A stretch of DNA of 64,000 bases from an uncultured Planctomycetaceae bacterium. GTDB taxonomy: Bacteria > Planctomycetota > Planctomycetia > Planctomycetales > Planctomycetaceae. A model generated the notes under the pieces. It saw only the letters and a program-made list of their open reading frames with translations, did not search any database and was not told where the DNA came from. Made by a program: the position numbers and the translations under genes. Shown here one piece after another: positions 9,875 to 19,707 of this stretch; position 1 is the stretch's first letter, and each line of letters starts with the position of its first letter. The stretch covers positions 1 to 64,000 of the forward strand of contig CALSLT010000039.1 of assembly GCA_943787265.1 (NCBI GenBank), written 5' to 3'.

Positions 9875-10759
9875 TTAGACGGCAAGCTTTGCTTGGTGTT
9901 GTTCTTCGAATTCGTCAGGTGTTCGGTACCCGAGGGTCTGGTGAATTCTCTTTGAGTTGTAGAAAGTGTCGATGTACTCGAAGACGCTGAGTCTTGCTTG
10001 AGTGATGTCCTCGAAGGTTTCGAACTTCGTCCATTCGTGCTTGAGTGACCAGAAGAAACGTTCCATGACGGCGTTGTCGTAGCAGCACCCGGTACGACTC
10101 ATCGAGCAGGTCATGTTGAGTGTTCTCAGAGTCTGCTGGTATTCATCGCTGGTGTATTGCGAGCCTCGATCGCTGTGGTGAAGCAGACCGTTCGTGTCAG
10201 GCTTCCGCGATTCAACAGCGTTACGAAGAGCTGAGCTGACCAACGGCGTGGCGAGACTTTCGGAAATCGCCCAACCGACAACCTTGCGACTGAACAAGTC
10301 CAGGACAACAGCCAGATAAACCCAGCCGGTTGCCGTCGGCAGATACGTGATATCGGTCACCCACTTTCTGTTCGGAGCACCTGCTTTGAAGGACTGATTC
10401 AGAACGTTTGGTGCCGCCATCTTTGAAGGATCAGAAACCGTTGTCGTTGGCGAAAATTTCTTTGAGACTTTGCTTTTCAGTCCCATTTCCCGCATCGCCG
10501 CTGCGACTGTGTTGCGACAGACTGTTTCCAGAGAGTCATCTTCCTTGAGTCGATCAGCGATTTTGTAACTGCCATAAATCCCGTGCGACTCGTCGTAGAC
10601 CTGCTTAATTGAAGTGCGGATTCGAGCCGACCGTTGAGCCCTCAAGCCGGGCCCGGCCTTCAGCCACCTGTAGAATCCACTCGAGCTGACATTGAGAGTT
10701 CGACACATCGACGTCACTGAAAACGAGTCACGATGCTGCTTGATCCATGCGTATTTCAT
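9875..10759 (-). CDS. IS3-family transposase OrfB, DDE integrase domain (copy 1)
   Basis: A 294-residue protein with an N-terminal HTH_21-like region (YGSYKIADRL) and an rve catalytic core. The acidic triad can be seen in KWVTDITYL, HHSDRGSQYTSDE and CCYDNAVMERFFWSLKHEW. Its ATG overlaps the orfA stop as ATGA. It differs from copy 2 at a few residues only (for example T/I after TLNM, E/Q after SVF, R/K in GY-TPDE). It is most likely made as an OrfAB fusion by -1 frameshifting. Confidence 0.95.
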   Translation of the reverse strand: MKYAWIKQHRDSFSVTSMCRTLNVSSSGFYRWLKAGPGLRAQRSARIRTSIKQVYDESHGIYGSYKIADRLKEDDSLETVCRNTVAAAMREMGLKSKVSKKFSPTTTVSDPSKMAAPNVLNQSFKAGAPNRKWVTDITYLPTATGWVYLAVVLDLFSRKVVGWAISESLATPLVSSALRNAVESRKPDTNGLLHHSDRGSQYTSDEYQQTLRTLNMTCSMSRTGCCYDNAVMERFFWSLKHEWTKFETFEDITQARLSVFEYIDTFYNSKRIHQTLGYRTPDEFEEQHQAKLAV

Positions 10760-11061
10760 TGTGACTCCCTCGCGAAATACGCTGTGGCTTTTTTTAGAAT
10801 TTCACGTTCCATTTCAGCTCGCTGCAGACGCTTTCTGAGATGCTTGATCTCATCCTGCAACGCAGCGGTCGAGGCGTCGTCACCACATGGTTCTGGCTCT
10901 GGAGCCAGCTTCGAGTGCCAATCCCTGAGACTCTTCGCTGCAACACCAACAGCGTCCGCTGCCGCCTTGAACGAGTACCCCTGCTTGACCACAAGATCGA
11001 CGGCGTCCCGCTTAAATTCAGCACTGAATGAACGACGTGCTCGCTTCGTTTTCTCTGACAT
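10756..11061 (-). CDS. IS3-family transposase OrfA, helix-turn-helix (copy 1)
   Basis: A 101-residue DNA-binding protein: an HTH_Tnp_1-like N-terminus (RRSFSAEFKRDAVDLV) followed by a C-terminal leucine-zipper-like stretch (LRKRLQRAEMEREILKK). Near its 3' end the codons CTA AAA AAA GCC form a slippery run of seven A. A -1 slip there stays open into orfB, as in many IS3-family elements. The protein is identical to that of copy 2. Confidence 0.94.
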   Translation of the reverse strand: MSEKTKRARRSFSAEFKRDAVDLVVKQGYSFKAAADAVGVAAKSLRDWHSKLAPEPEPCGDDASTAALQDEIKHLRKRLQRAEMEREILKKATAYFARESQ

Positions 11062-11263
11062 GAAAGTCTCCTGAAAGAAATCTTAGAAATCCTTCAGGTG
11101 TCCACCAGTCATGGGCTACCGCACCTGAATCCAATGTGGCTCGCCCTGCGAGACGTGAGGCCAAGTGCGACTGTGTTCTCCGTGTCGTAACCGTAGCTGG
11201 ATAACAGTTTCTTGACCTGCAATGGCAAATCCGACCCTAAGTCCTTGGGCTATTCACTTCGCA

Positions 11264-11291
11264 GGACGCAGGAGCGGCTGTTCCTGCGTCC
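11264..11291. promoter_or_regulatory. Perfect 10-bp hairpin in the 11.1-11.9 kb intergenic region
   Basis: GGACGCAGGA at 11264-11273 pairs perfectly with TCCTGCGTCC at 11282-11291 across an 8-nt loop. No T-tract follows, so an intrinsic terminator is uncertain; an RNA structural element or a protein-binding palindrome is possible. The rest of 11124-11876 has no gene that I can support. Confidence 0.55.
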
Positions 11292-11459
11292 GGCGCGTCG
11301 GTTTGTGAGCTCCCAAAGACGCTCCGGGGATCGCGACTCCCGAGCGTAACGAAAATCCCGAAACTTCCCCGGTCGGATCGACCGATTGTACGTAGCGATG
11401 GGAGATACATGCATTTGATGCAATCAGATTGACACGCAATCAATGGCCTCTTCGCTTCC

Positions 11460-11508
11460 GACTGTCGTCACATTTCGCGGCGTCGGTCGACCAGCCCGGA
11501 GCGAGTTG
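11460..11508 (+). repeat. Dispersed GGTCGACC repeat, copy A
   Basis: It shares the block CGGTCGACCAGCCCGGAGC with copies at 28458-28503 and 29831-29880 (minus). A second shared block, ACTGT-GTCA-ATTTC, lies 4-6 bases upstream of it. The repeat is intergenic here, between the IS3 element and the sigma factor gene. Confidence 0.75.
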
Positions 11509-11684
11509 GGCCCGTCAAATTTTCGCCGCCTCGGTCGCGCCCCCACCGAGTGCAGGAACCAGAATTACGTCTGAATCAAGTTGAGTACACCGTTGGCGAA
11601 GCACGAACTATCTGCGAATCGTTCTGTGGTCGCGACAACGGGATGCCTTCTAACGGATCTAGAATCTGACGTTTGACGCGGCGG

Positions 11685-11717
11685 TCGCGATCACGTCGCG
11701 ATCACGTCGCGATCACC
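11685..11717. promoter_or_regulatory. Three tandem 11-bp repeats upstream of the sigma gene
   Basis: TCGCGATCACG is repeated three times in direct array, with only the last base changed. The 11-bp period would place each copy on about the same face of the DNA helix, as expected for cooperative binding of a regulator. It lies about 160-190 bp upstream of the sigma factor start. A regulatory role is inference. Confidence 0.5.
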
Positions 11718-11876
11718 GGAGCAGCGAAATCGCTTGCGCAACCAGAGCGGCCGAGCAAGGGTTCAATTGGTGGCGATGGCTTAGACTTCGGGGCCGAGCC
11801 AGTACTGGCAGGTCAATTTCGAAAAAAAGTCAGGAGTCGGTGTCGAGATCCAGCGGTGCCGATCGTATGCCGGGCA

Positions 11877-12404
11877 ATGGACACTGTTTTGACACCCCAG
11901 GAAATCACCGAGCACCTGCTGCGGGAGCGGCTTGCGCTGACGGCCTGCATTGGCAGTGTTACGAAGAATCACCATCTGGCTGAGGATGTCTATCAGGAGA
12001 TCTGCGTGAAGGCGGTCAGTCATGCTGACTCGTTTTCCGGCAAGGCACATCTGATTAACTGGTTTCGTGTCAGTGCGCGAAATCGGGCGATTGACATCAT
12101 TCGCACGCGTGAGGGGCGATACGTCGGCCTCTCGGAAGAAACGCTCGCGGCAATCGAGAACGACTGGGATCAGGTTGTGTCCGGTCGCAATGAGGACATG
12201 CTGGAAGCGCTGTCCCGGTGTTTGAAAACGCTGACTCCACGTAGTCAGGAGATCGTCCGGCTGCGGTACTTCGAGAATCGTTCCGGCAGCGACATCGCAA
12301 AGTTCATGGGGAACAAAGTCGCTTCGGCTTATCAGGCCATCGCCCGCATTCACAAGTCGCTGGGAGATTGCGTCAGGCAGCGACTGGAGGCTGAAGGCAC
12401 ATGA
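11877..12404 (+). CDS. ECF-type RNA polymerase sigma-70 factor
   Basis: A 175-residue ECF sigma factor. The region 2 signature reads HHLAEDVYQEICVKA...WFRVSARNRAIDIIR, and region 4 reads TLTPRSQEIVRLRYFENRSGSDIAKFMG, with the helix-turn-helix for -35 recognition. An in-frame extension to 11673 has no sigma-like sequence, so the ATG at 11877 is preferred. The stop overlaps the next ATG (ATGA), so it is translationally coupled to the FecR-like protein. It probably directs transcription of this sulfatase operon, and perhaps others, under control of that anti-sigma factor. Confidence 0.92.
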   Translation: MDTVLTPQEITEHLLRERLALTACIGSVTKNHHLAEDVYQEICVKAVSHADSFSGKAHLINWFRVSARNRAIDIIRTREGRYVGLSEETLAAIENDWDQVVSGRNEDMLEALSRCLKTLTPRSQEIVRLRYFENRSGSDIAKFMGNKVASAYQAIARIHKSLGDCVRQRLEAEGT

Positions 12405-13789
12405 CCGACACGGAACGCGAAGAGTTTCTGCGTCTTATTGCCGCGTTCCAGGACGATTGTCTGTCCGAGGACGAACTTGCACACCTTGATCAGGCGTTGC
12501 AGGAGGACGCAGAGAAGAGACAGCTCTTCATCGAAGTGCAGGAACGATCAACGGCGTTGACCGAGTTGCTTCGCGAGGACGCGTTCTCAAAGACTCAGGA
12601 CGCGGACAGTCAGACGGTCGGCGTGCTTCGGGGCCGCGTCCGTTTGTTCGTCGGGCCAATCGTGGCGGTCACTACGTGCATTGCGCTGATGGTCTGGCTT
12701 CAGCCACGGCCAGCCGCTGTTTCAGGTGAAGGGGCAGCGATTACCTACGTGAATCAGGGTCACTGGGGTGGTCCCCCTGATGAGGCTCCAGTTGCAGGCA
12801 CCCTTCTTCACAATCAGGTTCTCTATCGACTGCAGGCGGGATCGGTACGGCTGCAAATGGAGGCGGGTGCGATCGTGTCGATCGCGGCTCCAGCATCGTT
12901 CAGAGTTGTGGACGCGTCGACGCTGGAACTGAAGACAGGCAAACTGACCGCGAGACTTCCCGATCCGAGTAGCGATCTGCTTGTTCGAGCGGGCGAGTTG
13001 GAGATTCGCGATCTCGGAACGGCCTTCGGACTGACCGCGGGCTCGGACGGCAAACTGGATGTGGCGGTCTTCGACGGCAGTGTCTCGGTGCGTTCGGTGG
13101 ATGCCTCGGCCGGCGTGGGCGAAGAAACGTTTGCCGAAGGGCAGGCGTTTGCATCTGCCGGCGCTGCTCACAAGCACGAAGAGATTCCGTACGAACCGGG
13201 TAAGTACCAGGACATCTGGCCGCTGACGATCGGCATCAATGAAGCGTCTGCCATTATTGATTTCGTGCCGCCGGGACCGCGTCCGCCTCTGGAGTCGCTT
13301 GCTCATGACCACAAGCTGTTCCTGATTCCGGAGCGTCTGAATCTTCATGTCGACGAGCCGCTGGTGCTTGATCTGGTCGGAGCGGGCAAGTCATGGCCTT
13401 CGACTCGCCACGGGCAGCATAAGATCGATCCGACTCGTGCCGTGAGCAGCTATCTGCTGGTCTACGAGCCCGAAAACAGTGCCTTCGGAATCCAACAGAC
13501 GCTTAGCGGCAGTATCTCTTTTCAGCACCCGATTCTGGGCGTCGCCGTATCACCTCGACAACTGCGGCGCACCGACCGCACGTTTGGCATCCCGGGTATT
13601 GATTACGATTCCTTCGCAGGTCGTCGACTGGAACACGAAGACACCGAAGATGGCCGCTTGCCAGCAGATTCCCTGCGGATCAGCGACGACGGAAGGCAGC
13701 TCTATTTCCATCTGCACGTCGGTGCGCTGACTGATCACATCCGCGTCCTTGTGGACGATAACGCCTCTTTAACAGGACGCCGACCGTGA
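12401..13789 (+). CDS. FecR-like transmembrane anti-sigma factor
   Basis: A 462-residue protein. An N-terminal cytoplasmic acidic helical region (1-78) would bind the sigma factor. A single membrane segment follows at about 82-100 (FVGPIVAVTTCIALMVWL). The periplasmic FecR domain, at about 130-230, includes GELEIRDLGTAFGLTAG and FDGSVSVRSV. The C-terminal half (240-462) is a beta-rich domain I cannot name. It overlaps the sigma gene by 4 bp and the sulfatase gene by 4 bp (GTGA). The sigma-FecR-sulfatase arrangement suggests that sensing of a glycan or its breakdown products outside the cytoplasm controls the operon. Confidence 0.88.
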   Translation: MTDTEREEFLRLIAAFQDDCLSEDELAHLDQALQEDAEKRQLFIEVQERSTALTELLREDAFSKTQDADSQTVGVLRGRVRLFVGPIVAVTTCIALMVWLQPRPAAVSGEGAAITYVNQGHWGGPPDEAPVAGTLLHNQVLYRLQAGSVRLQMEAGAIVSIAAPASFRVVDASTLELKTGKLTARLPDPSSDLLVRAGELEIRDLGTAFGLTAGSDGKLDVAVFDGSVSVRSVDASAGVGEETFAEGQAFASAGAAHKHEEIPYEPGKYQDIWPLTIGINEASAIIDFVPPGPRPPLESLAHDHKLFLIPERLNLHVDEPLVLDLVGAGKSWPSTRHGQHKIDPTRAVSSYLLVYEPENSAFGIQQTLSGSISFQHPILGVAVSPRQLRRTDRTFGIPGIDYDSFAGRRLEHEDTEDGRLPADSLRISDDGRQLYFHLHVGALTDHIRVLVDDNASLTGRRP

Positions 13790-16700
13790 CCACTATAAGT
13801 ACTGTCCGATTCATCGCCGCCTGGTTCCTGTCATTGGTCTGGTGGCTGAATGTCGGCATGGCGCACGCAGCCGAACGTCCCAACGTGCTGCTGATACTCG
13901 TCGATGACCTGAAACCGGCGCTCGGTTGCTACGGGGACACGGTTGCAAAGACGCCGAACATTGACGCCCTCGCTGCTAGCGGAATGCGGTTTGATCTGGC
14001 CTATTGCAATCAGGCGGTCTGTGCGCCGTCGCGGTTCTCTCTGATGCTTGGTTCTCATTCGACGTCTACAGGCCTGTACGGACTCGGCAGTCCGCTGCGA
14101 CAGCTTGTTCCGGGCTCCGTGACCATGCCGCAGTACTTTGCGCAGCACGGTTATCGCACGGAATCACTTGGCAAGGTGTTTCATATCGGTCATGGCAATC
14201 ACGGCGACGCTGATTCATTTTCGGTGCCTCACTTCAAAGAGAAGGTGATCGAATACGCAGACCCTGCGTCGAAGCCGGGCGGCAAGCTGACTCGCGAAGA
14301 AGCGATGTTCCAGAATGTGAAAGCACCACCCGGAGGGATGAACTCGCTGCCACGCGGAGCCGCTTTCGAACACCCTGACGTCGCCGACGATGCGTACGCA
14401 GATGGCCGAGTCGCAGCGGAAACGATTCGTCGATTGCGAGCCGCCAAAGACCGTGACCAGCCGTTCTTCATCGCTGCGGGATTTGCGCGGCCGCACCTGC
14501 CATTTTCGGCTCCGAAGAAGTATTGGGACCTCTACGATCCCGATGTCTTTGAACTGGCAACCAATCTTGATCTTCCGGCTGGCTCACCCGGCGTGGCTCA
14601 CAAGCGCGGCGGTGAAATTCGCAATTACTTTCCTGTGCCGGACAAAAACGATCCCACCGCCATCAGTGATGCTGTCTCTCTCAAACTCATTCACGGCTAC
14701 TACGCCAGCGCGAGTTATGCAGATGCTCAGATCGGCAAGGTGCTCAACGAATTGAAGTCGTCGGGACTCGCCGGGAGTACGATCGTGGTGTTGTGGGGCG
14801 ATCATGGATTTCATCTCGGCGATCTTGGCATCTGGACGAAGCATACAAATTACGAACAGGCCAATCGCATACCGATCATCATTTCTGCGCCCGGTGTCAC
14901 AAAGGCTGGTTCGTCGACGAAACAACTCGCGGAAAGCGTTGATGTCTTCCCGACTCTCACGGAGCTTGCGGGCCTTCAACGACCAACGGGCCCACAACCA
15001 ATCGACGGCGTGAGTCTTGTTCCGGTACTGAAAGACTCATCGGCTCGAGTTCGTGATCATGCCTATCACGCTTATCCCAAACAGAAGCTCGGCCGGGCAA
15101 TTCGCACTGAGCGTTATCGAATGGTCGAGTGGCGAGCATTCGGAGGCAGGAAGGAGCCCACAGAATATGAACTGTACGATTACAAACTGGATCCGTTGGA
15201 AACACAGAACCTTGCCGCTGAGCAGCCGGATGTTCTTGACCAGCTTAAATCAATCCTCTCGAAGTACCCGGAGCCGAAGCCACGATCCGGCGGAAGAGGG
15301 CAACGCATCAGGAAGGGAAACAATCAAGCGACCTCAACATCCAAAGTATCTGGATCAAAAGGACGTCGCCCCAATTTCGTTTTCATCCTCACGGACGATC
15401 AGGGCTGGACGGGCCTGAGTACACCGATGGACAAGTCGCGAGTGGATTCCAAAAGCGACTTTTATCGAACGCCCAACATTGATCGGCTCGCGAAGTCCGG
15501 CATGCGATTTCCGCGAGGCTATTCGCCTGCTCCAAATTGTTCGCCGTCGCGTTATGCCAACCTGACTGGCAAGACTTGCGCAAGGTTGTCTTTCACCGAC
15601 ATCGTCGGTCGCGGACACGTGACGGACCTGAAAGGTAAGCAGAAACTTCGGCCCGGCGGCAAAGGCACTCACGAAATACGCGACGAAGACACGACCGTCG
15701 CGGAACTGCTCAAAACGCTTCCCGAAGGCTACCGCACAGCTCACTTCGGCAAGTGGCACCTCAAGGGAGGCGGGCCTGAACGGCACGGATTCGATGTGTC
15801 CGATGGTGCGACCGGCAACAAGGAAGGCAGCAAGGGTGGAACGGTCAAGGACGATCCCAAACTCGCGTACTCGATCACCAATCGTGCCAACGAGTTCATC
15901 AAGGAGACTGTTGCCGCAGGAAAGCCGTTCTATTGTCAGGTGTCACACTACGCCGTTCACGCCAGAATTCAGCATAGAGCCGACACGTTGGAAAAAACGA
16001 ACGGCTGGAAGCCCGGAAGTGCTCACAGCGATCCAGCCTACGCGGCGATGGTCGCTGATCTGGATGCGGCGGTTGGGCAACTGCTGGATCAGATCGAAGC
16101 ACTCGGCATCAGCGACAACACCTACATCATTTATCAGGCCGACAACGGCAGCCCGAAATTCCTGTCGGAAAGCCGGCCGCTACGACGATACAAGCCCGAA
16201 ATCTGGGATGGCGGAATTCGCGTTCCGACATTTCTGACCGGCCCCGGCATCGCTGCCGATTCGCAGTGCGACGTCCCCGTGATGGGAATCGACATTCTGC
16301 CGACGATCTGGGAACTGGCCGGCGGTGACTCGACAGCACTACCCACAAATATCGACGGTGGATCGATCGTTCCGGCGGCGAAGTCCATCACTGCTGGCGA
16401 TTCGATTGTCCCACCGATTCGGCGACACGGTGAACTTGTTGTTCACTCGCCGCACTATGTGCTGACGAAGGACGGCGCTAAGAACCAGCGGCCGTCGTCG
16501 GCGATTTTCGACGGCGAATGGAAACTGGTTGCGTGGTACGAGACCGGCGAGGTTCAGCTCTTCAATCTGAACGCCGACATCACCGAATCGATTGAGGTCA
16601 GCAACAAGTACTCGAAAGTCAAACGGGGGTTGTGGATTCGACTTCGCAACTACCTTTCCAGTGTTGATGCGAAAATGCCAACCCTCGACCCTCAACATGA

Positions 16701-16872
16701 TTCACATGCCGACGCGAAAGAGGGCGATGCTGATAACGACGGACTCTCAGATGCGTGGGAATTCAGGCAACTCCTGACTCACTCGTTCGGACCAGATGAC
16801 GATCCGGATGACGATGGAAAGAGCAACCTTTCCGAATTCAAAGCGCAGAGCGATCCGCTGGTTGCTGAATGA
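13786..16872 (+). CDS. Tandem double sulfatase with C-terminal calcium-binding repeats
   Basis: 1028 residues with a GTG start coupled to the FecR gene. Signal peptide (1-29, ending MAHAA). Sulfatase 1 (31-500) has metal-binding VDD at 39-41 and C-A-P-S-R at 79-83 and resembles the iduronate-2-sulfatase group. A hydrophilic Gly/Lys/Ser linker (about 500-525) leads to sulfatase 2, which starts RRPNFVFILTDDQG and has C-S-P-S-R near 585. Sulfatase 2 has no signal peptide of its own. The C-terminus (about 978-1020) has two Asp-rich loops, DADNDGLSD and DDDPDDDGKS, like thrombospondin-type-3 or dockerin calcium loops. The two active sites would act on different sulfate positions of one polysaccharide; the substrate is unknown. 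Confidence 0.92.
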   Translation: MTTISTVRFIAAWFLSLVWWLNVGMAHAAERPNVLLILVDDLKPALGCYGDTVAKTPNIDALAASGMRFDLAYCNQAVCAPSRFSLMLGSHSTSTGLYGLGSPLRQLVPGSVTMPQYFAQHGYRTESLGKVFHIGHGNHGDADSFSVPHFKEKVIEYADPASKPGGKLTREEAMFQNVKAPPGGMNSLPRGAAFEHPDVADDAYADGRVAAETIRRLRAAKDRDQPFFIAAGFARPHLPFSAPKKYWDLYDPDVFELATNLDLPAGSPGVAHKRGGEIRNYFPVPDKNDPTAISDAVSLKLIHGYYASASYADAQIGKVLNELKSSGLAGSTIVVLWGDHGFHLGDLGIWTKHTNYEQANRIPIIISAPGVTKAGSSTKQLAESVDVFPTLTELAGLQRPTGPQPIDGVSLVPVLKDSSARVRDHAYHAYPKQKLGRAIRTERYRMVEWRAFGGRKEPTEYELYDYKLDPLETQNLAAEQPDVLDQLKSILSKYPEPKPRSGGRGQRIRKGNNQATSTSKVSGSKGRRPNFVFILTDDQGWTGLSTPMDKSRVDSKSDFYRTPNIDRLAKSGMRFPRGYSPAPNCSPSRYANLTGKTCARLSFTDIVGRGHVTDLKGKQKLRPGGKGTHEIRDEDTTVAELLKTLPEGYRTAHFGKWHLKGGGPERHGFDVSDGATGNKEGSKGGTVKDDPKLAYSITNRANEFIKETVAAGKPFYCQVSHYAVHARIQHRADTLEKTNGWKPGSAHSDPAYAAMVADLDAAVGQLLDQIEALGISDNTYIIYQADNGSPKFLSESRPLRRYKPEIWDGGIRVPTFLTGPGIAADSQCDVPVMGIDILPTIWELAGGDSTALPTNIDGGSIVPAAKSITAGDSIVPPIRRHGELVVHSPHYVLTKDGAKNQRPSSAIFDGEWKLVAWYETGEVQLFNLNADITESIEVSNKYSKVKRGLWIRLRNYLSSVDAKMPTLDPQHDSHADAKEGDADNDGLSDAWEFRQLLTHSFGPDDDPDDDGKSNLSEFKAQSDPLVAE

Positions 16873-16922
16873 AACGCCCGCAGCTTCGGAAACGCCAGGT
16901 ATAGAAACTGAGCGACACTGAT

Positions 16923-19264
<2,342 letters not shown>

Positions 19265-19268
<4 letters not shown>

Positions 19269-19624
19269 TGGACGCCGACACGATTCGAGCGGGACTGAAG
19301 TCACACGATCGAGCGCTCTACATCAAAGTTGGCTGGATTCGCGATCCCTACATCACGCTCGGCCCCGACGATTATTACTACCTCACAGGAACACAGCCTC
19401 GCGAAGGCAACCCGCGCGAAGCGAACAATCCGTACAACATCGGACTCGGCGACGACGGCCAGCGCCGCCTGTTGATCATGACCCAGGTGAAGATCAAGCT
19501 CAACGAAGGCGATCTTCCCGCCGCGGGTAAGGTCTACCAGAAGCTTAAGAAACTCGCTCCTCAGAGTGAGGAAGTAATAGAAGCCCGCGAACTGACTAAA
19601 GCTGCGGTGATTAGAGGGAAGTGA
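19265..19624 (+). pseudogene. Chimeric remnant: GH43-like N-terminal piece joined to a TPR-like tail
   Basis: A 119-codon frame. Residues 1-48 (HDRALYIKVGWIRDPYI, then YYYLTGTQP and DPYN-like NNPYNIGLGD) closely match the start of the catalytic region of the GH43-like protein at 23455-25095. From about residue 49 (GQRRLLIMTQVKIKLNEGDL) the sequence switches to a basic, helical TPR-like tail unrelated to that enzyme. This looks like a deletion or recombination joint that destroyed the glycosidase. Whether the short product is made is unknown. Confidence 0.7.
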
Positions 19625-19707
19625 GTTAGTCGCCTATCGCTCCTCGAAAGTAGCGCGGCACGAAACAAGAAACATTGAATTCTAATAGCTAAAGAATAGA
19701 GCCCAAT

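Larger units (their letters stand above)
9837..11123 (-). mobile_element. IS3-family insertion sequence, copy 1 (1287 bp)
   Basis: The ends were placed by comparing the two copies in the window. Both copies share the same terminal inverted repeats, beginning TGCG and ending with a conserved TGGACACCTGAA block, and both are 1287 bp long. The direct repeat is CCT (9834-9836 and 11124-11126). The element carries overlapping orfA and orfB. It lies 145 bp upstream of the chosen start of the giant fusion gene and reads in the same direction, so it may have displaced or replaced that gene's promoter. Confidence 0.93.

Noticed and set aside
9857..11104. IS3 ends placed at the TGGACACCTGAA block
   Set aside because: Both copies share 19 more bases on each side, forming imperfect inverted repeats that begin TGCG, and only the outer ends give target duplications and frame restoration.
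11685..11717. Possible CRISPR array
   Set aside because: The units are 11 bp and contiguous, without spacers, and no cas gene is nearby.
11673..11876. N-terminal extension of the sigma factor
   Set aside because: The extra 68 residues translate the 11-bp repeats and do not resemble sigma factors.
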